From Cryptomeria japonica (Eukaryota; Streptophyta; Pinopsida; Cupressales; Cupressaceae), in contig NC_081409.1 in NCBI RefSeq assembly GCF_030272615.1, positions 244,613,502-244,677,501 on the forward strand: DNA of 64,000 nt. Direction: 5' to 3'. Of the stretch, positions 33,197-43,522 are shown in pieces; the stretch's first letter is position 1, and each line of letters opens with the position of its first letter. The notes below the pieces were generated by a model. That model searched no databases. It worked only from the letters and a program-made list of their open reading frames with translations, and had not been told where the DNA came from. The position numbers and the translations under genes were made by a program.

Positions 33197-35808
33197 TTGA
33201 AGAGCCCGATAAATTGCCAGCGTAGCATGAGGATGTATGATGTTAACAATAGAAAAATGATATTATGATGGTGGCGAAACTACAAAAAGTTTTGATCATA
33301 TTTTTATTGAGCATGAAAGCAACCACCTTGACCTCATGAATGATAGGCATCGTGTTGTAGAGTATCAACCCTTGTTGAACAAGGGTGTCACATTTTTTAG
33401 GCTCGATCAGTGCAAGGAGATATTTTTTGTATATGAAGTGGTTTCAATTAGCCATTTTGTGTATAAGTAGAGAGGAGAGGTCGATGTCTTTGTTTATTTT
33501 CCTACAAAACAATGAAAGAGGTCCTAATCAAGGAACACACATGTCCAAGCAAGGAGAGAATTTGGATTGAGGATAATTATATGCAAGAAAGGATATCAAG
33601 TTATAAAAGATAAAAATCAACAAAGGTAAAGTGGATCCTTAAAAAAGAGGAACAATTGACAACTATTATTCTTGCTCCACAATGTAGAGACAAGAAGAAC
33701 TAGGCTATTACATTGCCTCCCAAGTACGATTGCACATGAAATCGTAGTACCATGAATGCAATGAGCCCCTAATAGGTAATTAAGCTACCGATGTCATACA
33801 ACAAGATAAAAACATAATAGGTTATAAATGTCATTTAGAAGGGATATGATGAGTGTATAACTCATTGTCACCTATTATTTAAATGTTACTAGAACTACAA
33901 TAAGTTGTTGAATTTTAATCTCCAAATCATGACATTAATTAGTGGTATAGTTGATGATGCTTGAAAAAAGGATTGTCCTAATTTTGTTTATGGTTTTTTA
34001 TTCAAATTTTCAAGGGGAGAGTAATAAAGTTGGCTTTAAGAAACTCATACAAAATTATCTCTTGTTGTGATTAAAAGTTGTTGGAAAAGTCATAGATATA
34101 TTAGACAATGGGGGAGGGGATGTCAACAAAGGAGGATAGAAACCTAAATATTCTTTAGAAAAATGTAATGTATATTTCTCATGAACCTCCACACTTCATT
34201 GCACACATCCTAAATCATGTCCATTGCATCCATGTGTATAATTAAATGTGGTATTTAAATCATGTCTAGAGGAGTGTGTTCATTCATATTTTCAAAGTTT
34301 AGAGATCCTCAACCATCATCAAGACATGTGTTGGAAGAAGAGGTTGGAATATATTTAGGAGAATCTTGAATAATTGACACATACAACTCCCTTGATACTT
34401 CATATTTGGATAGAGGGGCCTTATATCAAATTAAGGAAGGCATGAGAGTGATATATGTATTAGTGTAATTATTATACTTTTTGAATATTTATCCTTAGTA
34501 TAATATTGGAAATAATATCTTATACTAATTAGGGAGTCGTAATTAGGATATTATTTTCCATTTTTAGTTGTTGATCTCATTATTTAAGACACAAATGATT
34601 TTCATCATTTCTTTTCTTTATGTGGAATATATATCTAATGTAATTATTTATATTTTTGATAAGAAAATAAATTTATTGTAGTAATCATGTGGTTTTTTAA
34701 TTTTATCTCTTGTCTAAGAGAAAGTATTGAAGATCATAACTCTAACATGGCTTTATTTTGGATGAGTAATGTTGGTGTTTACATCGCCAGACTTGGGCAT
34801 AGCTTAATCAGGTTCTTCAAACCTCTTCTTTCATTGAAATTTTGAGATATATGCTTTAGTTAGTGACTGTCTAATGTCTTCAAAAAATCAGTAGCATATC
34901 TCTTGATAGTCAGCCTATGTAAATATCCTATGATTGCATTGGAACTAGTTTATAATAAGATTTGAATGGGCTTGTAGCTGTAATATGTTTTTAGAGGTTG
35001 TATGACATGTTTGACGAAATGTCAATAATCTAGTGAAGTCTGATTTTGATACATTATTGTGACAGTCCATGTAATTTTACATTAGCTGCCTATAACATGT
35101 ATTTATGACTGTCAATGAGGCATTTGTTTGATTTAGATATTAAATAAGAGGAATTTGAGGTTGCATCATCATACGCCCATTTTTTGAGGACTCTTGCATA
35201 TTTGACAGCGAATATTCCTTGTTTTCCAGTCATCATTGGACAAGGGATATTACACAATCATACTAAATAGATTTCAAACCCCATAATTCATATAGAGAAC
35301 AACAAATTTGGACTCAAGAGCTTCTAGAGTAATTTTTGAGGTTAAATGAATCTATGAACAATAGTTTAAACATGAATAGTGTTTATTTACATTATGAATA
35401 TTATTTGATATTGTGATTAATGTCTTAGGCATGGACAATGTTTTAGGTGTGAATAAAGTTTTCAAGTATGAATAGGTTTTTTGGTAATGAAGAGATTTTC
35501 TAGGGGTTATGAATAATGGTTTAAGCCTTGTGTAGTTTTTTCAGGCTTTTTTTGCTTGCCTAAAGGAATAGTTTCATGAAAATAGACATCAGTTGGGAAT
35601 ATGCTATCCAAATTTTAAAAAATAAATAGCCATTGGAATGTTGATTCTATGATATAAAACATCTTTAAAACATGTACCCTGGCAATTGCAGCTACAACAT
35701 GTGACAAAATTCCTCTATTTTTTATCCTATGATAGATGTTCATACCTTGTTCAAAAACTTCCAATTTCTGTGAGGCACTCTGTCAAACAGTCAGTGTGCC
35801 ATTTCAAA
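33197..35808. other. CACTA interior, AT-rich, no gene recognised
   Basis: 2.6 kb without a convincing reading frame. 33660-33760 and 34000-34760 contain text resembling introns or untranslated regions of captured genes, but nothing that can be named. A CATGAATAGTGT-like motif varies through 35360-35510. Confidence 0.4.
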
Positions 35809-35857
35809 GCTCCCATTTTTGCATAGGCTAGGGGATGTTGACAGAGCTTTACACCTG
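35809..35857. repeat. 49-bp repeat, copy 1
   Basis: GCTCCCATTTTTGCATAGGC... through TTTACACCTG. It recurs at 36442-36490 with a few changes. The two copies flank the PPR pseudogene. Confidence 0.8.
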
Positions 35858-36064
35858 TGCCTAGGCCAATGGAGAATCAGAAACATCACTATCTGTAGGT
35901 GCAAAATAGATGGGTGACCGATACTAATGAATGAAAGAAGGGGAATGAAGACTATTGGTCTTTAGTCGAACACAATGATCACTGGGATTGCACAAAATAG
36001 ACCTTTTAAAATGCTTTAGAAACTTTCAATACTGTGAAGACATCAACAAGGAATTCAAACTGCT
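35858..36064. other. Spacer upstream of the PPR remnant
   Basis: No gene is visible. The last bases (TCAACAAGGAATTCAAACTG) may be a more decayed upstream part of the PPR frame. Confidence 0.4.
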
Positions 36065-36342
36065 AAAATTCCTCACAAAAATGGCGTCTCATGGAATGCA
36101 CAATATGCAAAAAGTAGATTTGTTGAAAATATTTTTGAAACCTTAAGGCAAATGCACATGGTAGGTGTAGAAACGAAATCCACAACCATGGACAACACCC
36201 TCTTCGTACATATTTGAGATTGGAAACTTAGAATAGGGTCTGGGCATCAATCGAAACATTAAGGGATATTTTCAGATGTTGTAGTTGTGAATTCCCTAGT
36301 AGATATGTCTGCAAAATGTGGGAGCATAAAACAAAACATATG
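36065..36342 (+). pseudogene. Pentatricopeptide repeat (PPR) protein fragment, PLS type
   Basis: One reading phase on the plus strand with two stops: NGVSWNAQYAKSRFVENIFE, TLRQMHMVGVETKS, then DWKLRIGSGHQSKH, and VVVNSLVDMSAKCGSI. These are hallmark PPR motifs of plant organellar RNA-editing or processing factors (VSWNA, QMHMVGV, NSLVDMYAKCGSI). It covers about two and a half repeats; no DYW domain and no start are present. It is probably a captured fragment carried by the CACTA element, like the DRM pieces. Only a fragment remains, so no function is expected. Confidence 0.82.
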
Positions 36343-36419
36343 AACTATTTTTTGAAAAAAAAAAATTCCCCAAATAGGATGTCGATTCATACGATATATG
36401 ATTCATGCCCGGAAGCATG

Positions 36420-36550
36420 CCCTATTCCATGAGCCGACATTGCTCCCATTTTCGCATAGGTTGGAGGATGTTGATAGAGCTTTACACCTGCCCTATTCCA
36501 TGAGCCGACATTGGTCCCATTTTCGCAAACCCTATTCCATGAGTTGGCAT
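36420..36550. repeat. Interspersed 37-bp repeats and 49-bp repeat copy 2
   Basis: CCCTATTCCATGAGCCGACA followed by TTGNTCCCATTTTCGCA occurs at about 36420-36457 and 36491-36527, with a partial copy at 36530-36550. The 49-bp unit of 35809-35857 recurs at 36442-36490. These look like serial small duplications near the CACTA right end. Confidence 0.8.
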
Positions 36551-36851
36551 TAATCAGTCAAAACGGTTCACGATTCATGCTTACTTTGGGCGGGAGTATG
36601 CTGCTGGGGCGGCAATGTGAGAATGGGAAGAGGCCGCGAAAATGATTTGAAATATCTTGTTCTTTTTTTTTTTTTTAAGTAATGTCCGCAGTCATTTGAA
36701 TTTTGACGAACGCGGACACTTTTTGTAAAAAAACACAAATTTCATTGCCAATTCCTTCTCTATCAAAAATATATATTGAATTATTGTTGGAATTCCGAAG
36801 AATGCGGGCAATTTTTCAAAAAAAATCAAATTTGTTCACAATATACCTTCT
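36551..36851. other. CACTA right subterminal region
   Basis: T-run of 14 at about 36663-36676, then TCCGC and GCGGAC words and TTGGAATTCCGAA. The motifs echo the left subterminal repeats only weakly. No gene is seen. Confidence 0.5.
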
Positions 36852-36882
36852 CCATCGAAATTTTAGGCCAAATGTATTAATG
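36852..36882 (-). repeat. CACTA right terminal inverted repeat
   Basis: On the minus strand CATTAATACATTTGG, then AATTTCGATGG, matching the left terminus at 23 of 31 positions. The terminal CACTA has mutated to CATTA. ATG follows at 36883-36885, against ATC on the left. Confidence 0.72.
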
Positions 36883-36978
36883 ATGCGTGTCAAGCGCGTC
36901 TGTGCAAAGCAGGCACATTTAGGAAGGATGAAAGCGCGTTTGTGTCAAAAAGACGCATTTATGTCTTCAAGGCCAAAT

Positions 36979-37294
36979 CGACAGTTCTATGATAAACATA
37001 TGCTGTCGATTGGCTAAGCTGTTGAGAGGATACACTCAAGCAGGTCCTCTAGGGAGGATTAGGGTAGCCGATAGGGCTAGGATTGACAATTCTGTGATAG
37101 AACATACATTGCCAATTGGGAAACTACTCAAGAGGATACAATCAAGTAGAGGCCCTAGGATAGGATAGATCGAGGCACTTTGTGATGAACAAGGAGTACC
37201 AAAGACATTGACAATTTTGTGATAACACATACATTGCCAATTGGATCAGGCTGAAATTGACAATTCTGTAATAGAACATACATTGTCAATTGGA
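36979..37294. repeat. Four dispersed copies of a 35-bp repeat in element D
   Basis: GACAATTCTGTGATAGAACA followed by TACATTGCCAATTGG occurs at about 36979, 37085, 37210 and 37259, with variants. Each ends in a form of CAATTGG. They lie just upstream of the 42-bp tandem array and the PMD frame. Confidence 0.85.
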
Positions 37295-37351
37295 TAAGCT
37301 ACTCAAGAGGATACACTCAAATAGGTTCCCTAAAGATAGGATCAAAGAAAA

Positions 37352-37561
37352 ACTTTGTGATGAACAGGGAATGCTACTAGGATAAAAATTAGCACTTTGT
37401 GATGAACAGGGAGTTCCACTAGGATAGAAAGCAACACTTTGTGATGAACACGGAGTACCACTAGGATAGAAAGCAACACTTTGTGATGAACAAGGAGTAC
37501 CACTAGGATAGAAATCAACACTTTATGATGAACAGGGAATGCCACTAGGATTGACATAGTT
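37352..37561. repeat. Five-copy 42-bp tandem array upstream of the PMD frame
   Basis: ACTTTGTGATGAACAGGGAG begins at 37352, 37394, 37436, 37478 and 37520. The period is exactly 42 bp, which is 14 codons, so it stays in frame. On the plus strand it would read as repeated LCDEQGVPLG units with TAG stops, hinting at an eroded repeat peptide at the N-terminus of the PMD protein. Confidence 0.9.
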
Positions 37562-37590
37562 GATTTGCTTGACTGTAGGAGGACCTGCCT

Positions 37591-39484
37591 ATGCTGGAGT
37601 CATGTGAGAGATTCCCTTTGAATCAGAGTTTACGACCAGAGATGACATTCGAGGATAGAGCAATAGTAGAGGCTATGGGACTGCGATATATTTTGTATGT
37701 GCCTAAGTTTCAGGCGAACATGGGATTGTTGACTGCATTAGCTGAGAGATGGCACTCAAAGGCTTGCATGTTTCATTTGCCGATGGGTGAGATGACAGTC
37801 ACCTTAGAGGATGTGTATAGGATACTATGGATATCGATCGATGGGGAGTTGGTTCCTTATAATCGAGACGGAGACAAGGATGCACTGAGACAAGTATTTC
37901 AGGATCCAGGACTGGTGATGAGGGCTGGACATGTGGCTTGGGATACCATGACACAGACAGGATTGGCGCTACCGACGGTGCTGGTAGGAGTGATCAATGG
38001 GTTCCTGTATCTGGATAGGGTGACATGAGGGTTGGCAGTGGGATGGGGGAGGACTTTGGAGACATTGGTGATTGAGAACACTAGGTTTGCATGGGGGTTG
38101 TGTCTGCTAGCACATGTGTACTATGAGTTGCATTAGTTTGTGTATCATGGATTAGCAGGATTGGGGTGCAGAGTGACCTTGCTGCAGGTTTGGGAATATG
38201 AGCATCTGCTGGTTACATGACTGATACATTTAAGAGGTAGAGGACATGGGCGTAGCTATGTTCATTTGTATGATATGATTAGGTCACAACCACAGATTAG
38301 GAGACTAGAGTATTTGCACCGGGTTATGGACGAGATAGACAGTGTGGTATGGAGGTCATACCAGGACTATGAAGAGTGGGAGGATGATGCAGTGGAGCTG
38401 TCATATGTATTCAGGAGTAGGTATTTGATACGGAGGACACCATATATCATTGAGTAATAGTTGATAGACAAAGTATGGAGGCAGTTCGACAAGATACAAT
38501 GGATGCCATGGGGTTCAGGGATGTATGCACGAACAGTGAGGGATTAGGTGCATTTGGGTCCATTGCTTTCTTATGATCAGGCATTGACATAGCTATAGGA
38601 GATGGTTCCCATGCCTTGGGACATATGGGCGGATGTAGAGGATGCAGGGATGGATGCAAAGTACACTACATATTGGGCAGATCATCTGTTTCCATGGCTG
38701 ACAAATCTGGGGGAGCCAATAGATGAAGACGGTGGAGGTGATGGAGATGACAGTGGAGATGGTGGAGGTATAGGCCAATGACGGAGGCAGGGTGTAGTGG
38801 TAGAGATGAGGGTGGCTCAGAGGAGAGAGGGCAAAGAGGAGAGACAGGCTCAGCAAGCTCATGTAGTGAGGGGCAGAGGTAGATTGTCGTTACAGGTGCC
38901 AGCAACATAGGTTCCCAGATAGGTATAGGTTCCTAGACAGGTATAGGGACAGGGACAGGGATAGGGATAGGAGTAGCCACAGGGACAAGGTGAGGGGGGA
39001 GAGGAGGAGGATGAGCTACTATCCTTGAGGGAGATCTGCCAGGGATAGGCAAATGAGATCCAGGATCTGCAAAGGGATATGACTAGGCTCAGGAGACAGC
39101 TGAGAGACATTGAGCATGAGAGGGACCAAGCTATTCAATGCTATACAAAGGCTGAGACAACACTGAGCGCATGGAGGTAGGCAATAGAGGACACAGGGGG
39201 CCAGATATACCTATGTTTTTTGGGCAGGGGAGGAGATAGCCTACTGGCGAGATGTGTACTATGGAGTGGTGCCACCAGATCAGCAGGCTAGGAGCTTCCG
39301 TAGACCATTGCAGATTGCAACGACCACTGGAGGGAGAGACAGGAGACAAGCGTCGAGTGGTGGGGTCATGGGTCCTCCACCACCACCAGATAGAGGGGGA
39401 AAGAGAGATGATCCTAGGGTGGGTCCTTCCAGGGCTCAGACTCTGTCAAGGCCAGCCGGCTCCGAGGGAGGGAGTTCATCATAG
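37591..39484 (+). pseudogene. Plant mobile domain (PMD) protein, antisense frame of element D (broken)
   Basis: About 630 codons, one phase to about 39220, then a frameshift. The PMD core is GLRYILYVPKFQANMGLLTA, LAERWHSKACMFHLPMGEM, LEDVYRILWISIDGELVPYN, ENTRFAWGLCLLAHVYYELH and RRLEYLHRVMDEIDSVVWRS. After the domain comes an acidic Gly/Asp stretch, a Gln/Val/Gly-repeat region near 38895-38990, and a coiled coil (LREICQG, ANEIQDLQRDMTRLRRQLRD), then a Pro- and Gly-rich tail. Stops at about 38026, 38133, 38218, 38455, 38458 and later sit at Gln or Arg codons changed by C-to-T. PMD proteins act in nuclear silencing and genome stability and have been captured by plant transposons. Here the frame opposes the LTR direction, as some additional antisense frames of plant LTR elements do. 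It is not functional now. Confidence 0.85.
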
Positions 39485-39596
39485 CCTTAGAGGGCTCCCT
39501 ATGTATCAGTTTTGTACCATTTTGTATGATGACACCTTCGGGTGATTGTAGCCATATGATTTTTGACACCATTGTATTATGACACTTATGATTTTT

Positions 39597-39631
39597 GATA
39601 TATATATACATATATATATATATACATATAC

Positions 39632-39725
<94 letters not shown>

Positions 39726-39827
39726 CACATGCATATAGCTACCACAAAGATGAATCATCTCATATATATATATATGTATATATATATATAAGGTACACAT
39801 GCATATAGCTACCACAAAGATGAATCA

Positions 39828-39903
<76 letters not shown>

Positions 39904-40023
39904 ACATATATATATATATAGATATATATATGTATATATATATATGTATACATATACATATATATATATATATGTATATAGATATATACATGTATATATA
40001 TATATACATATATATATGTATAT

Positions 40024-40106
<83 letters not shown>
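39597..40106. repeat. AT microsatellite with embedded direct and inverted repeats
   Basis: About 500 bp of (TA)n with TATG/TACA variants. It contains two direct copies (39720-39774 and 39790-39836) of AGGTACACATGCATATAGCT followed by ACCACAAAGATGAATCATCTC. The right boundary (40104-40147) holds the same segment inverted, so the tract can fold into a large AT cruciform. Open frames here are translations of the dinucleotide. Confidence 0.92.
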
Positions 40107-40109
<3 letters not shown>

Positions 40110-40437
40110 TGATTCATCTTTGTGGAGCTATATGCATGTGTACCTATGTGATGATTTTGTGTGTTAATGCATGATTTCTATGTGATGCTTATGATATGAA
40201 TGCAAATATGTACATGATGTAATGCAATATTTTTGTTCTTTTATGTTTTTTATATGTTTATGCAAATGCAAATGTGAATGTATGAAATGCAGATGAATAT
40301 GATAATGCAAATAACCATTTACATGATGAAAATGTAAAATGTGCTAACATGTGTTGTGTGCAGGATGTGATGCAATTGTGCTAGCTATATGTATGTATGG
40401 AATGAGATATGCTAACATGTGATGATGCAGGTGCAAA
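40100..40437. repeat. Right arm of the internal inverted repeat of D
   Basis: Inverse of 26727-27020, with extra bases from small insertions. It starts in the AT tract and ends near TGTGATGATGCAGGTGCAAA. Confidence 0.85.
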
Positions 40438-40805
40438 CTACATGAAATGCAAATGTTTTTTGGTGTGTCATCATACTCAGTCATGTGATAACAGACTACA
40501 AGGAATCAAGAATGGACGATGGAGGTCAATCAAGAAAGGGGGATGGAAGATAGAAGATATGGAAGTGAAAGAGATTCTTGTGCTATTATCATCATTGAGC
40601 TTTATTATGGCAAATAGGTTATGAAAATCCAAGCATATGTTCGACCTAGAAAGTCATTGTACCCATTTGCATGGAGATCAGATAGTTGCAAACAAGGAAT
40701 ACCCCAATTCATACTAGACTCACAATGTCCTCATATCCTTGGACAAGTCATAGCATTACTAAGAGACAATTCACAGATAGCAAAGAAATAGTCAAATTGA
40801 AAGAC
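40438..40805 (-). other. 5' internal region of element D, no gene or usual primer site
   Basis: Between the inverted repeat and the 5' LTR. Immediately next to the LTR the minus strand reads GTCTTTCAATTTGACTATTT, which is not a Met-tRNA primer site; another tRNA or decay is possible. No coding frame is seen. Confidence 0.55.
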
Positions 40806-41570
40806 TATTTATGGTAAAGTTGGAATAACAATATTGAAAGACTGAAATAGATTCAACCATGAAACCCTAGCCTAACAACAACAAAGATCCACCATAACAT
40901 ATGAAGATTACCTAAGACAATGCAAATCAAATGAAATCATGAAGATTATACCATCACATGTCCAATAGGGTTTGGATCTCCATTCTTCCTATCTCCATTG
41001 ATCTTGCTTGATATATTTGCTCTCAGATTTTATGTGTGCACAAGAGCTCAACAAAGAGCAAAAATATGGTTGCAAGTAGGCTTGATCGCATATGAAAGTT
41101 TGAAAGTGTCATTGGGGGTTGATAATGAAGGAAGCATCTCCTTATATAGAAGACACTGTAAGAAATGGAGGGATAAGATTCAGAGGTGTAAAAGATAAAT
41201 GGTCAGTTATGATTAGAGGGTAGGTAGAGGAAATAAGGAAATAATGAGAGGGTAGGTAGTGTAGGAATTAAGAGATGAATGACATGTGTCATGGGTAGAA
41301 AAGGGTAATGAATTAATTAAATAAATAAAGGTTCATTTAATTAATAAGGGAAGTGGGATCAAATAAATACATAAAATATTTATTTAATTTGGGAAAGGGA
41401 TAATTTAAATAAATAAATGTATTTATTTAAATGAGAAATAAGGCTAGAAGAGGATAAATGAATTGATTAAATAAATAAAGATTTATTTAATTAATAGAAG
41501 AATTAGGCTTAAAATAATTAAATAAATAAAATATGTATTTAATTAGACAAGACAATTTTAGGTGTCTACA
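40806..41570 (-). repeat. 5' LTR of element D
   Basis: 765 bp, the same length as 25537-26301 and highly similar. Minus-strand TATA box CTATATAAG at 41141-41149. GATAC duplication at 41571-41575. Confidence 0.92.
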
Positions 41571-42060
41571 GATACCATAAACCATATTTAGTTGTTCCTT
41601 GTAAATATCCAAAACATCCTTGCTACCGGAGCAAAAGATTCATCATAATCAATTCCTTCCTTCTGAGAATATCTTTGCAAACCAATCTAGCCTTGTTACT
41701 CACAACTTGTCCATCTTCATTCAATTTATTCCTAAAAAACCCATTTAGTTCCAATAACATTCTTATTATTTAGGTCGGGGAACTAAAGTCCATGTGTTGT
41801 TCTTTTCTATCTGATCCAATTCCTCTTCCATAGCTTTCAACCAACATTCATCCTTACATGCCTCAACTAACAATGCCGGTTCAATTTGAGAAATTAAGCA
41901 TACCTCTTCACCTGCGAACCTTCTCCTTATCATCACTCCTTTGCTCTTATCTCCAATTATCTGATCTTCTGAATGATTCAACCTTACATACCTAGGAGTC
42001 TTTTGACTTTCTATTTCTCTACTCTGATCTTCAGTTACTGTTGAATTTTCTGATACTGTC
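41571..42060 (-). pseudogene. copia C integrase end and RT start (broken, deleted)
   Basis: On the minus strand: [60 protein letters not shown], then GIDYDESFAPVARM. This last motif jumps directly to FGYLQGTTKYGLWYP of the RNase H linker. The RT catalytic centre (FVDD) and everything between is therefore deleted. Upstream (about 42060-42140) a short YFRIFGS-like piece of the integrase C-terminus remains. The frame continues across element D into 25536-25032. Confidence 0.82.
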
Positions 42061-42286
42061 GGGTTCTGATACTACCAAATATTCTGAAATAGATAGCTGT
42101 AGATGTATGACCAAATGATAACTCATAAAGTGTCTTACTAGTAAACAAAACCAGATCCAAGATCCAACAAATCTTCATCGGTTAACCTTCCAACTGACTT
42201 CTCCAATGTCTGAAACAGGCTTTCAAACCACTACCGAAGGCAATGCAAGATCTGTCATCAATTTGTCTCCCCCTAAGGCTAATGTC
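42061..42286 (-). other. Collapsed integrase region of copia C
   Basis: Remnant text between gag and RT: a KTLYELSFGHTSTAIYF-like stretch is the end of integrase. Protease and the integrase core are absent, so a deletion of roughly 2 kb compared with copia B is inferred. Confidence 0.5.
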
Positions 42287-43505
42287 TTAGTTACCGGATG
42301 AGTTTCCTGCTACTGGTGCAGGAATACCTTGTTCTATCGGATGAGTAACCGAGGTATATGCTTCAGCTGGTTGATCCTCAGACTTTCTAATCCACTTATT
42401 CTCATGCTCCTTTTGAATATTATCAACTTTTTGCTTTCCCTTCTCATTGGATTTGTCATTTCCTGCCGGTAGGTTCTTGCTTCCACAAAATTTAACAATG
42501 TGTCCTACTTTGTTGCATGCATAACAAGTGACATTGTTCTTTTGAATTGAATTGTTGTAACCTTGATTATTTCTTGACCTAAATTGATTATCCATATGTC
42601 CAAACTTTCCACATGCATGACATTTTACATTTGTTCTACAATCTGTTGTCATATGACCATACTTTTTGCAATTGAAACATTGGTTGGTAAATGAATTGCT
42701 ATTTTGATTGAGGCATTGACTTGCCATATGACCAAACTTATTGCAAACAAAGCATCTACCATTAAATTTGTGTGCATTGGGTTGTCTTACCGATGACCTA
42801 TATTCTGGTTGACTTGTGGATTCTCTTGATTGTTCTTCTGACTAGATGTATCATCCTAATTTACAGTTCAAAGCTTTCTCCATGCTCAAATCAAAGACCT
42901 CTAGTGTCTCCAATGTCCCTTTGATTCTTGAATAATTCATCAAGCTTTACAGAATTGACCTTCAACTTATCTTTGTACTCATTTGCAACATCTAGATCAC
43001 CTCTTAGGACTGTCATCATTCTTTCCAACTCTTGCTCATTGTTATGAAATTGCACCAATTCAGTTATCACTATATCATTCTCATGTGCCAACCTAATGCA
43101 TTCTTCAGATCTGTCTTTAAGATATTTGGAAAGATTTTCTTCATTTTTCTTCTGGTCTTCAATCTCCTTGGACATCCTCATGGTTAGGGCTTGCATTTCA
43201 TTCTTCATGACACCATTTTCTTGACTCAACTTCTGACATAGTTCCTTAAGAGCATTCTTTTCTTCATCATCCTGATTTTGTAAGTGATCACAAAGTTCTT
43301 TCCTTTTGGCTTGTGTAGATGACAACCTCTCTTGCAAAGTTAAGATGAATTCCTTCGCAACTCTTAGCTCATCTTGTAGCTTCATGTTCTTCAATATTTT
43401 AGCATCATAGTCTTCAATTGCTACTTCAATCTCTTTCCTCAAACTCATCTCCATGGATTCCAAATTTAGGATCTTCCTCAAGCTGTTAGACTTATTTTGA
43501 GGCAT
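42287..43505 (-). pseudogene. copia C gag with coiled coil and four zinc knuckles (broken)
   Basis: Starts at ATG 43505 (MPQNKSNSLRKILNLES). The first 200 residues are strongly charged and heptad-like (for example LSSTQAKRKELCDHLQNQDD, TMRMSKEIEDQKKNEENL), a long coiled coil. After a shift or stop near 42891 a nucleocapsid follows with CFVCNKFGHMASQC, CFNCKKYGHMTTDC, CHACGKFGHMDNQF (last Cys lost) and CYACNKVGHIVKFC, ending at 42287. The long coiled coil in place of a typical UBN2 gag is shared with element E. The nucleocapsid would bind the element RNA. Confidence 0.85.
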
Positions 43506-43506
43506 C

Positions 43507-43520
43507 AGGCTCTAATACCA
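43507..43520 (-). other. Primer binding site of copia C
   Basis: Minus strand TGGTATTAGAGCCT, two bases after the LTR end. One mismatch to the usual TGGTATCAGAGCC. Confidence 0.8.
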
Positions 43521-43522
43521 AT

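Larger units (their letters stand above)
27121..36882. mobile_element. CACTA (En/Spm) DNA transposon carrying captured gene fragments
   Basis: The left end is CACTAGTACATTTGG and the right end, inverted, CATTAATACATTTGG. The 31-bp termini (27121-27151 and 36852-36882) match at 23 of 31 positions. The flanking trinucleotides ATC and ATG are consistent with a decayed 3-bp duplication. The left subterminal region is full of TCCGA/TCGGA motifs, as is typical of CACTA elements. I find no transposase (TNPD/TNPA-like) frame, so it is non-autonomous. Inside are a DRM methyltransferase fragment duplicated as a palindrome, a PPR pseudogene, an unidentified reading frame and repeats. Gene-fragment-rich CACTA elements are known in plants, for example in soybean. 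Confidence 0.75.
25537..41570 (-). mobile_element. LTR retrotransposon D, non-autonomous, with antisense PMD frame
   Basis: Two direct LTRs of exactly 765 bp (25537-26301 and 40806-41570) with a perfect 5-bp target duplication GATAC. The LTR start TGTAGACACC and the abutting purine tract (CAAAGAGGGGCAAAA on the minus strand) show the element reads on the minus strand, so the right LTR is 5'. I find no gag, RT or integrase inside. It contains a PMD pseudogene on the plus strand, that is antisense to the element, two sets of tandem repeats, an AT microsatellite, an internal inverted repeat (26727-27020 against 40100-40437) and a 9.8-kb CACTA insertion. Without the CACTA element it would be about 6.3 kb. 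A usual Met-tRNA primer site is not seen. Confidence 0.88.

Noticed and set aside
37342-37557. Minus-strand frame with 14-residue repeats (LVVLLVHHKVLLSI)
   Set aside because: It is the complement of the 42-bp tandem array; hydrophobic text is a by-product and no start or context supports it.
39579-40174. Long open frames on both strands in the AT tract
   Set aside because: They are translations of TA/TG dinucleotide repeats (Tyr-Ile alternation), not genes.
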